Shown: positions 32,004-40,797 of the stretch, one piece after another
Layout of the letters: each line of letters starts with the position of its first letter
Numbering within the stretch: position 1 is the first letter of the stretch
Source of the DNA: an uncultured Winogradskyella sp.
GTDB taxonomy: Bacteria; Bacteroidota; Bacteroidia; Flavobacteriales; Flavobacteriaceae
DNA: 64,000 bases
Reading direction: 5' to 3'
Assembly (NCBI RefSeq): GCF_947496485.1
Contig: NZ_CANMCZ010000001.1
Span: 987,596-1,051,595 of the forward strand
The notes under the pieces: generated by a model
The model's database searches: none
What the model was told of the DNA's origin: nothing
The model's input: the letters and a program-made list of their open reading frames with translations, nothing else
Position numbers and translations under genes: made by a program

Positions 32004-33311
32004 TTATAATATTGGATCTTGTGTTATAGTATCTTCTGGTTCAATTGGTTCCGCTTCAAAGAAAAAGATGTTGTCTAACCGTTGTTTTATTGGCGCGATA
32101 TGTTCAAGATATTTTACTTTTAAGCTATCTGAAATGGGCTTAGCCTCTGGCAATTTTTGTTTGAAGGGATCAACTTGTTTTCCGTTCTTCCAAAAGCGAT
32201 AACAGACATGTGGACCACCTGTATTACCTGTCATACCAACATATCCAATAATATCACCTTGTTTTACAAACTGACCTTTTTTTACGGCTTGTTTACTCAT
32301 ATGGAGGTACTGTGTGCTATAGGTGTCATTATGTCTAATCTTTACATATTTACCATTGCCTCCTCTTCTGCGAGATTCTGTTACAGTTCCATTAGCAGTT
32401 GCCATAATTGGTGTGTTTATTGGTGCTGCAAAATCAGTTCCTTTGTGAGGACGCACTTTATAGCCATATACAGCAATACGTCTTCTTAAGTTATAACGCG
32501 ATGAGATTCTGCTGAACTTAACAGGTGCTTTTAGAAATGCACGTCTTAAATTCTTAGCATCCTCATTAAAATAATCTATAATACCTTTCACTGAATCAGT
32601 TTCAAACTCAAAAGCATACAATGAATCCCCATTATGCTCAAAATATGCGGCTTTCACATTGTGAACACCTGCATAAATAGTATCATCTATGTATTTGTCT
32701 GTATAAATAACTTTAAATCTATCCCCTTTTTGAAGTCTTCTAAAATCGATGGTCCAAGCATAAATATCATCAGCCATTTTATAAGCTAATGCTTGACTTA
32801 AACCTTTATCTTCTAAGGTTTTAGAAATACTGCTTTCTATAACTCCTGTGGCAGTCTTCTCTATGTAAGTAGTTGGTTTTTTACTTGTATAAGCCTGTAT
32901 AGAATCCTTGAAGTTGATAACGACATAGTCTTCCAAACTTTTCTGATATATAAATGTCGTCGGTTTTTGAATACTATCTTCTTTATTTGCTTTAGCATAA
33001 AGCAAGGTGTAAGGTTTACCAACTTGAAGTTTTCGGATATCGAAAGTGTCTTTTGCTTTTTCCGCTATCTGATAAATCTGCGGGTAACCAACATTATTTC
33101 GTTCTAAAATAAAACCAAATGTATCTCCTTTCTTAATGGTATCGCGCTTAAACTCATAATGATTTAGATCGAACCCAAATTCTAAAATCTTTTCTTCTTC
33201 AACAATTTCAGCGAGTTCTTTTTTGTACTCTATTTCTGCTGTATTATCCTCCTTACAAGCATAAGTCGTTATTACAACAATAGCTATTACTACTAAACGT
33301 TTTAAATGCAT
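32004..33311 (-). CDS. M23 (LytM-type) peptidase lipoprotein with a Cys at a zinc-ligand position
   Basis: 435 residues. A lipoprotein signal ends in YACKED (Cys19). A long N-terminal region (about 50-260) with LysM-like or OapA-like stretches precedes the LytM domain: HKGTD gives His289 and Asp293, LHM gives His337, and the last motif reads HVCYRF with His368 and Cys370 where most M23 enzymes have His-x-His. A zinc site of His, Asp and Cys is possible. It would cut peptidoglycan cross-links or stem peptides. The CKED start fits the surface-export signal of flavobacterial lipoproteins. Start is the ATG at 33311. Confidence 0.88.
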   Translation of the reverse strand: MHLKRLVVIAIVVITTYACKEDNTAEIEYKKELAEIVEEEKILEFGFDLNHYEFKRDTIKKGDTFGFILERNNVGYPQIYQIAEKAKDTFDIRKLQVGKPYTLLYAKANKEDSIQKPTTFIYQKSLEDYVVINFKDSIQAYTSKKPTTYIEKTATGVIESSISKTLEDKGLSQALAYKMADDIYAWTIDFRRLQKGDRFKVIYTDKYIDDTIYAGVHNVKAAYFEHNGDSLYAFEFETDSVKGIIDYFNEDAKNLRRAFLKAPVKFSRISSRYNLRRRIAVYGYKVRPHKGTDFAAPINTPIMATANGTVTESRRRGGNGKYVKIRHNDTYSTQYLHMSKQAVKKGQFVKQGDIIGYVGMTGNTGGPHVCYRFWKNGKQVDPFKQKLPEAKPISDSLKVKYLEHIAPIKQRLDNIFFFEAEPIEPEDTITQDPIL

Positions 33312-33323
33312 TAATTAAGCTAA

Positions 33324-34256
33324 TTATAAATTATTTCCCCAATTTTTTAATTCTTCTTCACTCCATAATTCTGGAAAGAAAATACGCTTCTGATATTTCG
33401 GATGCATATACTTTTTCCAATCACTTCCTCCAGTGGCTTCCCCATCACCAATACCGCTTTCAATATAATGTTTTGCTGCATTGTAATGCGCCATTACCCA
33501 AGTGACATTTACTGTATAATCATAATGTCGCATGGCTTTTACCAAATCTTCGTCTTTTTGGTCCCTTAAAGGTAATTCCTTAAAACGTGTCCATAGGTTT
33601 TTTGTGTTATAGGTTTCCATAAACCGTAAAAACTCATCTTTATAACGTTTTTCAAAATTAACTAAAAGTGTAGATTTTTTTCCTGTTTTATGATCTTTTC
33701 CTGCGGCTTGCCAATATAAATGCTCAAACGCGTGCGTAAAAGGGGTATCTCTATTAATATTTTTTCTAAACCTATAATCTATAAGATTGATAAGCTCGGT
33801 TGAAGCAAACTCAATAAATCTATATTGTGCACTTTGAAAACCACTAGCAGGAGTTAAGGTATATCTGAACTTCATGTACTGATCTACTTCCATACCCTCT
33901 CTCATAATATTGAAAGACGTTGTCAACATATCAAAATAACGACTGATGCGCATAATTTTATTTTCAAAATAAGTAACGTCTAAATTTTCTTTTTCTGCTA
34001 CTTGAGAAATTTCCCAGAGTATCATTTTAAAAATAAGTTCGTTGATTTGATGATAGGCAATGAATACCATTTCATCTGGAAGCGTGGTACGTTGAATCTG
34101 CAGATTCAACAAAGCATCGGTTTGTATATAATCCCAATATGTAATCGGCTTGCTGTAAAGCAAGCCGTATAAATGATCATCTGTATCTTGGTCTATTGCA
34201 ATGTATTTCTCTTGAAGCTCTTTTAAGATGTCTTCGTAGTTTGGTTGGTCTGGCAT
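33324..34256 (-). CDS. Tryptophan 2,3-dioxygenase
   Basis: 310 residues with the family features ITYWDYIQTDALLNLQ near the N-terminus, DEMVFIAYHQINELIFKMILWEI (haem-pocket helix) and SGFQSAQYRFIEF. It opens the indole ring of tryptophan to N-formylkynurenine, using haem iron and oxygen. No kynurenine formamidase or kynureninase is adjacent. In the same unit as DUF3108, the M23 peptidase and pgi, with a gap of 12 bases to the M23 gene and 3 to DUF3108. Close to hppD and hmgA, which also degrade aromatic amino acids. Confidence 0.93.
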   Translation of the reverse strand: MPDQPNYEDILKELQEKYIAIDQDTDDHLYGLLYSKPITYWDYIQTDALLNLQIQRTTLPDEMVFIAYHQINELIFKMILWEISQVAEKENLDVTYFENKIMRISRYFDMLTTSFNIMREGMEVDQYMKFRYTLTPASGFQSAQYRFIEFASTELINLIDYRFRKNINRDTPFTHAFEHLYWQAAGKDHKTGKKSTLLVNFEKRYKDEFLRFMETYNTKNLWTRFKELPLRDQKDEDLVKAMRHYDYTVNVTWVMAHYNAAKHYIESGIGDGEATGGSDWKKYMHPKYQKRIFFPELWSEEELKNWGNNL

Positions 34257-34259
34257 GAA

Positions 34260-35054
34260 TTAATCTTTAAATTCTATTTTAAAGGAATGTTTTAAACCCT
34301 TAAATTCAATAAGATCTGCTCGTAATGAACCAACAGCTAAATCTGCCTTAATTCTCAAAGGGATTTTATTTTTATCTGCACTTACCCAAAGGGTTAAACT
34401 TTCTTCTTCTTTAAAAACACGACCAGCCATTACATAGGGTCTGAATTTAAGTGTCTTTACATTAACATCAGATCCGTTAACATCGACCTCTATAGTTTCT
34501 TTCCCTAAATATTTAAGCTTAAAACCATAGTTTTCCTCATCAAAGAACATATTAGTCTTAATTTCATCACCTTGTTTCAGTGAGGCTACATCTATATTAT
34601 TTCTCAAATAGTAATACATAGAAATCATGTCTTGCACATCCTTCTCAGTAGTTATTTTTTTTACTTTTTTATGCTTTTTATTGTTTACTTCCGCAATTTG
34701 GTTTTGATGATCGAAATTAATTTCGATGTCTTTAGTGTGCCCACCTTCATTAATTTTTCTAATGAACTTATATGGTGCGCCAGTCTCTTTATCAAAATAA
34801 CTTTCGTAACGGTCTTTTACTTTAAAAAACAATTTTGCAAGTCCTGTTGTCTGGCCTTTTCCAACAACATGATAGACTTCTTTGCCGTCTAATCTAGATT
34901 GTTTAACGGATAATGTTGCATTACCAGCTGTAAGAAACTTGCTGTAACTCATTTCAAATTTAAACCATTCTCCCTCTTGGAAAGCAGATTCTTTCTCAAC
35001 ATTAGAGGCTTGAAAGCCTACAAAGAATAACATAATTGTAAATAAATGTTTCAT
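34260..35054 (-). CDS. DUF3108 periplasmic protein
   Basis: 264 residues with an N-terminal signal peptide (MKHLFTIMLFFVGFQA) and the DUF3108 region WFKFEMSYSKFLTAGNATLSVK, followed by beta-rich sequence through DRYESYFDKETGAPYKFIRKINEGG. The family is periplasmic or outer-membrane associated and has no established function. It is the first gene of the unit leading to pgi; a promoter box lies at 35130-35137. Its role in that unit is not clear. Three bases separate it from the tryptophan dioxygenase gene. Confidence 0.88.
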   Translation of the reverse strand: MKHLFTIMLFFVGFQASNVEKESAFQEGEWFKFEMSYSKFLTAGNATLSVKQSRLDGKEVYHVVGKGQTTGLAKLFFKVKDRYESYFDKETGAPYKFIRKINEGGHTKDIEINFDHQNQIAEVNNKKHKKVKKITTEKDVQDMISMYYYLRNNIDVASLKQGDEIKTNMFFDEENYGFKLKYLGKETIEVDVNGSDVNVKTLKFRPYVMAGRVFKEEESLTLWVSADKNKIPLRIKADLAVGSLRADLIEFKGLKHSFKIEFKD

Positions 35055-35129
35055 AATCTCTTAGATTGTAAATATAAATAATGTAACGCATTTTTTATGT
35101 TACAATTATCTTAAATACAATTACTATTC

Positions 35130-35137
35130 CAAATGTA
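35130..35137 (-). promoter_or_regulatory. Likely promoter -7 box of the DUF3108-TDO-M23-pgi unit
   Basis: TACATTTG on the minus strand fits TAnnTTTG and lies about 75 bases upstream of the DUF3108 ATG. No clear TTG box at the right distance. Confidence 0.4.
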
Positions 35138-35292
35138 ATAAAACATTGAAAAACCAGCGAAAAGCTTAGCTAATATTACAAATTTTTCGATAAATACTCA
35201 CATTTTTAAATCAATCCTATGTTATTGTAGAGCTAACAAAAAGTTTAATCATAAAAACGTGATTAAATGTTAAGGGAATTAGAATTGGTTTT

Positions 35293-35310
35293 CTGTCTGT
35301 CGGTAGACAG
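35293..35310. repeat. Palindrome of a common flavobacterial intergenic type
   Basis: CTGTC (35293-35297) and GACAG (35306-35310) flank an 8-base spacer within the segment 35291-35312. I recall such palindromes in intergenic regions of related genomes. Only one copy is found in this window. Confidence 0.35.
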
Positions 35311-35315
35311 GTTTT

Positions 35316-35354
35316 AGCGCGTTTAACTTTAAGGGAGTTAAGCGCGCTTTTGTT
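35316..35354 (+). terminator. Terminator-like hairpin oriented to the plus strand
   Basis: A 12-bp stem with one G-T pair (AGCGCGTTTAAC with GTTAAGCGCGCT), 9-base loop, then TTTTGTTTT. On the plus strand there is no upstream gene; on the minus strand, where hppD ends at 35355, no T-run follows. Its role is open. Confidence 0.5.
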
Positions 35355-36515
35355 TTATAAAGTTCCTCTTTTGGCTTGTTCTCTTTCTATAGATTCGAAT
35401 AAAGCTTTAAAATTTCCAGCACCAAAACCACGTGCTCCCATCCTTTGAATGATTTCAAAAAATAGTGTTGGTCTATCTTCTACAGGCTTTGTGAAAATTT
35501 GAAGTAAATAACCTTCTTCATCTGCATCTATCATAATACCCAAACCTTTCAAGGTTTCAATATCTTCTCTTAATGCATGACTATGCTCCTCTAGTCTACC
35601 AGGAACTGCTCTATAATATTCTTCTGGTGGAGTGGATAAGAACTCAACACCTCTAGATTTTAATTTTGAAACTGTAGAAATAATATCATCTGTAGCAACC
35701 GCAATATGTTGTACTCCGGAGCCTTCATAAAAATCTAAATACTCTTCTATTTGAGAACGTTTTTTACCTTCGGCTGGTTCATTTATAGGGAACTTTATTC
35801 TACCATTACCATTACTCATCACTTTGCTCATTAAAGCTGAATACTCAGTATGAATTTGTTTATCATCAAATGATAAAAAGTTTACAAATCCCATTACGTC
35901 CTCATACCATTTTACCCACGTATTCATTTCTCCCCAACCTACATTGCCAACCATATGGTCTATATATTTTAGACCTGCTGACTCTGGGTTGTAATCACTT
36001 TTCCATTCTACAAAGCCAGGCATAAATTTTCCGTTATAGTTTTTACGTTCTACAAACATGTGCACGGTCTCACCGTAAGTGTAAATCCCTGCTCTTACCA
36101 CTTCACCAAATTCATCTTTCTCTACGACGGGTTCCATATAAGATTTTGCACCTCGTTTGGTGGTTTCCTCATAAGATTTACGAGCATCTTCTACCCAAAG
36201 GGCAACAACTTTAACACCATCACCATGTTTTACAATGTGTTTATTAATTTCAGATTTACTGTTTAGCGGTGTTGTTAGTACTAAACGTATCTTATCTTGC
36301 TTTAACACATAACTTACTGAATCCTTCGACCCAGTTTCTAATCCTTTATAAGCATAAGATTGAAATCCAAATGCTGTTTTATAAAAATGTGCTGCTTGTT
36401 TAGCATTACCAACATAAAACTCTACATAATCCGTACCTAAAAGTGGAAGAAAATCTTGTGCTCCTTCAAATATTTTTTCTAAACCGTAGTTTACACTTTC
36501 TATTTCTTTTGCCAT
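35355..36515 (-). CDS. hppD: 4-hydroxyphenylpyruvate dioxygenase
   Basis: 386 residues of two vicinal-oxygen-chelate domains. Iron ligands are visible as His in YIDHMVGN, His in GVQHIAVATDDI and Glu in FFEIIQRMG near the C-terminus. It converts 4-hydroxyphenylpyruvate to homogentisate in tyrosine and phenylalanine breakdown, which hmgA then opens. The gene follows the CCC-motif protein by 11 bases, and hmgA lies upstream in the same unit, so enzyme and pathway context agree. Start ATG at 36515. Confidence 0.97.
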   Translation of the reverse strand: MAKEIESVNYGLEKIFEGAQDFLPLLGTDYVEFYVGNAKQAAHFYKTAFGFQSYAYKGLETGSKDSVSYVLKQDKIRLVLTTPLNSKSEINKHIVKHGDGVKVVALWVEDARKSYEETTKRGAKSYMEPVVEKDEFGEVVRAGIYTYGETVHMFVERKNYNGKFMPGFVEWKSDYNPESAGLKYIDHMVGNVGWGEMNTWVKWYEDVMGFVNFLSFDDKQIHTEYSALMSKVMSNGNGRIKFPINEPAEGKKRSQIEEYLDFYEGSGVQHIAVATDDIISTVSKLKSRGVEFLSTPPEEYYRAVPGRLEEHSHALREDIETLKGLGIMIDADEEGYLLQIFTKPVEDRPTLFFEIIQRMGARGFGAGNFKALFESIEREQAKRGTL

Positions 36516-36526
36516 AATATTTTATT

Positions 36527-37036
36527 TTATAAACTGTCTCCTTCTATAAATTTTTTATTTAATTCTGGTTCTTTATCCTCCATAGCATCTATATTAATTG
36601 AATCCACTTGTTCTTCAAGGATATAATCATCATCTTCCCAATCATCTGAGTCTTCAGTTTCCATATCATAATCATAAAAATCATCAGTTTCATTATTAGT
36701 TCTATTCATTTCCTCTAGAACTGCTGAAGAAATAATTGTTCCGTAAAATGCTATTGCTATTACTGAAACCATAACAATTAACCCATTAAGTACAATAGCG
36801 ATAATATTTATAATCTTAGCTGTATTAACATTGCTTCTAGATTGTGGTGAATATGCTTCTGGATTTTGATTAAAATCACGTAAACTTTTATTTGCCGTTA
36901 CTAATCCAATTATAGCCATAACTAAAGGGATAATTGCCGTTAAGCCATAGCAACAACACCCAGCAAGTCCAATGACCAAAGCTAAAATTCCTAAAATCAT
37001 TGCTAATGGATCTGCTGATAATTTGTTATAATTCAT
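36527..37036 (-). CDS. CCC-motif membrane protein (DUF4190-like)
   Basis: 169 residues. Two membrane segments (about 12-47 and 75-100), the first carrying the Cys triplet LAGCCCYG, and an acidic C-terminal tail (about 110-169, rich in Asp and Glu) of low complexity. It matches the small CCC-motif membrane proteins of Bacteroidota, whose function is unknown. It sits between hmgA and hppD with gaps of 31 and 11 bases, so it is probably part of their transcript, but there is no known link to tyrosine breakdown. Start ATG at 37036. Confidence 0.82.
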   Translation of the reverse strand: MNYNKLSADPLAMILGILALVIGLAGCCCYGLTAIIPLVMAIIGLVTANKSLRDFNQNPEAYSPQSRSNVNTAKIINIIAIVLNGLIVMVSVIAIAFYGTIISSAVLEEMNRTNNETDDFYDYDMETEDSDDWEDDDYILEEQVDSINIDAMEDKEPELNKKFIEGDSL

Positions 37037-37067
37037 ACGTACTAGTGTATAATTTATTTGTATTTAA

Positions 37068-38228
37068 TTATTCTTCTAACCAAGATTTAAAATAATCTTC
37101 GTCTGCTATTTTCATGGCTTCTTCAGTAACTTTTAATGGTTTAAATGTATCTACCATTACAGCCAATTCGTCAGTTTTTACTTTGCCAATGCTACGTTCC
37201 ATTGCTCCAGGATGCGGACCATGAGGAATACCTGCAGGATGCAACGAAATATGACCTGCATCAATATCATTTCTACTCATAAAGTCACCATCAACATAAT
37301 ACAACACCTCATCACTATCTATATTGCTGTGATTGTAAGGTGCTGGCACACTCAAAGGATGATAATCATATAAACGTGGTACAAAACTACAAATAACAAA
37401 AGCGTCAGTTTCAAAAGTTTGATGTACTGGAGGTGGTTGGTGTATACGACCAGTTATCGGTTCAAAATCATGTATTGAAAATGCGTAAGGATAATTATAA
37501 CCATCGTACCCAATCACATCAAAAGGATGCGATGCATAAACCATATCAAAAATCTCGTCTTGCTTTTTTATTTTAATTAAAAACTCTCCTGACTCATTAT
37601 AAGTTTCTAGTTCTTGTGGTTGACGCAAATCGCGCTCACAAAATGGCGAATGTTCTAATAATTGTCCAAACCAATTTCTATAACGTTTTGGTGTATAGAT
37701 TGGTCTGTACGATTCTACAATAAACAGTCTATTATCTTCAGTGTCAAAATCTAGTTTATAAATGATACCTCTTGGTACCAACAAGTAATCACCATATTTA
37801 AAATCGAGATTACCTAGCATAGTTCTCAATTTTCCTGTGCCTTTATGAATAAATATTAATTCATCTGCATCTGTATTTTTATAAAAATAATCTCTTGTGG
37901 ATTCTTTTGGTGCTGCTAAGATGATATTACAATCGCTATTAGTCAACACAATTTTTCTGCTCTCTAAATAATCGTTTTCTGGCTTTACTTTAAAGCCATG
38001 TAAACGATACGATTGCATATTATTTGCTTTGGCAACTTTAGGAGCAACGCTATATTGTTTTTTAATTTCCTTAACCTGAGTTGGCCTTTGCTCATGGTAA
38101 CTATTGGTAGACATCCCGTCGAAACCTATTGTGCCAAATAACTGCTCGTAATAAAAGTCACCATTTGGTTTTTTAAATTGTGTGTGTCTTTTTGGTGGAA
38201 TTTTCCCTAATTTATGATAAAATGGCAT
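37068..38228 (-). CDS. hmgA: Homogentisate 1,2-dioxygenase
   Basis: 386 residues, a length usual for the shorter bacterial type. The iron-binding cupin shows SLHPAGIPHGPHPGAMERSIG near the C-terminus, with His, Glu and His ligands in this region. It opens the ring of homogentisate to maleylacetoacetate. First gene of the hmgA-CCC-hppD unit; fahA and maiA are not in the window. No TAnnTTTG promoter could be found upstream, but a perfect palindrome lies there (38255-38276). Confidence 0.95.
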   Translation of the reverse strand: MPFYHKLGKIPPKRHTQFKKPNGDFYYEQLFGTIGFDGMSTNSYHEQRPTQVKEIKKQYSVAPKVAKANNMQSYRLHGFKVKPENDYLESRKIVLTNSDCNIILAAPKESTRDYFYKNTDADELIFIHKGTGKLRTMLGNLDFKYGDYLLVPRGIIYKLDFDTEDNRLFIVESYRPIYTPKRYRNWFGQLLEHSPFCERDLRQPQELETYNESGEFLIKIKKQDEIFDMVYASHPFDVIGYDGYNYPYAFSIHDFEPITGRIHQPPPVHQTFETDAFVICSFVPRLYDYHPLSVPAPYNHSNIDSDEVLYYVDGDFMSRNDIDAGHISLHPAGIPHGPHPGAMERSIGKVKTDELAVMVDTFKPLKVTEEAMKIADEDYFKSWLEE

Positions 38229-38254
38229 TTTTTATTGTTTTAAAGGTTGATTGT

Positions 38255-38276
38255 TTTACACGCAAAAGCGTGTAAA
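38255..38276. promoter_or_regulatory. Perfect palindrome upstream of hmgA, possible operator
   Basis: TTTACACGC (38255-38263) and GCGTGTAAA (38268-38276) with an AAAA spacer lie 27 bases upstream of the hmgA ATG. The form is that of a dimeric regulator site or a leader hairpin. No other copy was found near hppD or TDO. The rest of the 214-base gap holds no ORF. Confidence 0.4.
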
Positions 38277-38442
38277 TAATTCTCATTAAAGGTACAAAAA
38301 ATGCGTGTCTATTCTGGATTCCTCTTGATGAGGAAATGAAGGTAAAGTTTTATGTTTGCCCAGAACGGTTTCATGAGTATAAAACTAATAAATTATTTGA
38401 TTAAGAGCAATCAAATTAATAGTCAAAATTCATGATCCCAAT

Positions 38443-40734
38443 TTATAAAGTAAACTGATCTTGTAAGCTGGTAATTGAACTACCACCAACAAAAACTTGA
38501 AAATCACCTTTCTCAACGATAAAATCTCCTTTATTATTAAAAAAGCCTAATTCATTATCTGTTAACTCAAAAGTGATGGTTTTGGTTTCGCCTTTCTGAA
38601 GTTCAATCAATTCAAATCCTTTGAGTTCTTTAACTGGTCTTGTAATACTTGCTACCAAATCTCTAATATATAGTTGAACAACTTCTTTACCATCATATTT
38701 TCCGGTATTAGTAATATCTACTGAAACTTTAACCTTTTTATTTGATGATGTTCCATTTTGTTCAATACTCAAGTTTTTATACTTAAAATCGGTATAACTC
38801 AAACCATGACCAAACTGATAAAGTGGAGTATTTTCTTTATCACTATAATGCGACCAAAACACATTATTCTGTGAATTATTAGGTCTACCGGTACTTTTGT
38901 GATTATAGTATATTGGGATTTGACCTACATTTCTAGGAAATGTCATAGGTAGCTTACCACTTGGATTATAATCACCATATAAAACTTGAGCAATGGCGTG
39001 TCCTGATTGCGTTCCTAATTGCCAACCTTCTACAATAGCAGGAATATTCTCTGAAGCCCATTCTATTGTCAATGGCCTACCATTTTGAAGTACTAGCACT
39101 ATATTTTTATTAACTTCATAAACGGCCTCAAGCAGTTTTTGCTGCAATCCTGGCAAATCAATAGATGTTCTACTTCTTGCTTCTCCACTCTGAAAACCAT
39201 GCTCTCCTAGCACCATTACAACAACATCAGACGTTTTAGCTAAATCTACAGCTTCTTTTATACCAGAGTTATCAGTGTTATTAATTTTTAATTCACTTAT
39301 AAACGACGTTTTACCAAGAAATACATCCACCCCTTTTGTATAAGTTATGGAATTGTCCTTATATACTTTCATTCCTTCTAATACAGATACAGCAGTATTA
39401 TCATCAGAAGCAAGCCTCCAACTTCCTAAAGGACTATTTTTATCTGAGGCTAACTCACCAATAAGTGCTATTTTTTGACCTGCTTTGTTGAGTGGTAATA
39501 GGTTTTTTTCGTTTTTAAGTAAAACAATCGACTTCTTTGCCATATCTAATACAGCTTCGTTATTTGATTCACTGCCTATCATTTCTTTTTGATTCTCCTC
39601 ATTACAATATCTGTAAGGGTCTTCAAATAATCCAAGTTCGAATTTTACTTTTAAAATACGTCTAGCTGCATCGTTAATTAATGACTCCTCTACAATACCT
39701 TCATTTACAAGATTCGCCAATTCTCTTATATAAACATAACCTTCCATGTCCATATCTGATCCTGCTACTGATGCCAATTTTGCAGCTTCTTTTTTATCTT
39801 TTGCATGTCCCCAAAAAATGAGTTCATTTATTGAAGCCCAGTCTGATACCACAAACCCTTCAAAGTTCCACCCATCTTTTAGAATTGTTCTCTGTAAATA
39901 TTTACTAGCAGTTACAGGTATACCATTTAATGTATTGAAAGAATTCATAACTGTTTTTACATCACTATCTACAGCCGCTTTAAAAGGTGGTAAAACTGTA
40001 TTTAAGAGTGTTACATTATCAATGCTTACCGTATTATATTCTTTCCCTGATTCAGAAAAGCCATAGGCAGCAAAATGTTTTGCACATGCTGCAATGGTAT
40101 TATTTTTACTAAGATCATTACCCTGAAAACCTTTAACTCTTGCTTTAGCGATTTTACTACCCAGATAGGTATCTTCACCAGCACCTTCCATAACTCTTCC
40201 CCATCTTGGATCACGAGAAATATCAACCATCGGTGCAAAAGTCCAATTAATTCCTGCTGCTGAAGCTTCAATAGCAGCAACCCTTGCAGAGTTTTCTATA
40301 GCCTGTAAATCCCAACTGGCAGATTCTGCCAAAGGGATTGGACTCAATGTTTTTAATCCATGAATAACATCAAAACCAAAAAGTAATGGAATACCTAACC
40401 TAGATTCTTCTACCGCTATACGTTGCAACTCTCTTACATGTTCAACACCTCTTATATTAAGCATTGCGCCAACATATCCTTTTTTTAAATGTTCATATTT
40501 TAAATTTGAAGAGCTCCCTTTTGGTACTGGCCCTGTAACATCCCAAAATCCATTATATAAATTCATTTGACCTACTTTCTCTTCTATTGTCATAATAGCT
40601 AGTAATGAATCTATTTTTTTATCTACTATATCGTCAGGTACAATTGAGAGTGTGTGCTTTTTTGTAGAACAACTAATTATAGCTAAAATGAATACTGTAA
40701 CCAGTAAAACGGAATGCTTGAGTTGGTATTTCAT
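38443..40734 (-). CDS. bglX: Glycoside hydrolase family 3 beta-glucosidase-type lipoprotein
   Basis: 763 residues. A signal and lipobox (IISCSTKK, Cys22 or so), an N-terminal TIM barrel (about 40-370) with the nucleophile Asp in GFVVSDWAS, a second alpha/beta domain (about 400-640, with GEHGFQSGEARSRTSIDLPG) that supplies the acid/base, and a C-terminal fibronectin-like domain (about 660-750, VSVDITNTGKYDGKEVVQLYIRD). This is the order in BglX. It probably cleaves beta-linked glucosides in the periplasm; the substrate is unknown. It follows the patatin gene by 63 bases. No other polysaccharide-use genes are near. Confidence 0.93.
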   Translation of the reverse strand: MKYQLKHSVLLVTVFILAIISCSTKKHTLSIVPDDIVDKKIDSLLAIMTIEEKVGQMNLYNGFWDVTGPVPKGSSSNLKYEHLKKGYVGAMLNIRGVEHVRELQRIAVEESRLGIPLLFGFDVIHGLKTLSPIPLAESASWDLQAIENSARVAAIEASAAGINWTFAPMVDISRDPRWGRVMEGAGEDTYLGSKIAKARVKGFQGNDLSKNNTIAACAKHFAAYGFSESGKEYNTVSIDNVTLLNTVLPPFKAAVDSDVKTVMNSFNTLNGIPVTASKYLQRTILKDGWNFEGFVVSDWASINELIFWGHAKDKKEAAKLASVAGSDMDMEGYVYIRELANLVNEGIVEESLINDAARRILKVKFELGLFEDPYRYCNEENQKEMIGSESNNEAVLDMAKKSIVLLKNEKNLLPLNKAGQKIALIGELASDKNSPLGSWRLASDDNTAVSVLEGMKVYKDNSITYTKGVDVFLGKTSFISELKINNTDNSGIKEAVDLAKTSDVVVMVLGEHGFQSGEARSRTSIDLPGLQQKLLEAVYEVNKNIVLVLQNGRPLTIEWASENIPAIVEGWQLGTQSGHAIAQVLYGDYNPSGKLPMTFPRNVGQIPIYYNHKSTGRPNNSQNNVFWSHYSDKENTPLYQFGHGLSYTDFKYKNLSIEQNGTSSNKKVKVSVDITNTGKYDGKEVVQLYIRDLVASITRPVKELKGFELIELQKGETKTITFELTDNELGFFNNKGDFIVEKGDFQVFVGGSSITSLQDQFTL

Positions 40735-40797
40735 TATTTTAATCTTTACGGATTTTTAAAAGACTAAATTAATCTATCTGTTGGAATTATTAAATTT

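Larger units (their letters stand above)
35055..35354. other. 300-base intergenic region with three hairpins
   Basis: No ORF of note. It contains a minus-strand promoter box (35130-35137), a hairpin TTTAATCA/TGATTAAA (35244-35251, 35260-35267), a palindrome CTGTC/GACAG around 35293-35310, and a 12-bp GC-rich stem (35316-35327 with 35337-35348) followed by TTTTGTTTT on the plus strand. Confidence 0.7.
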
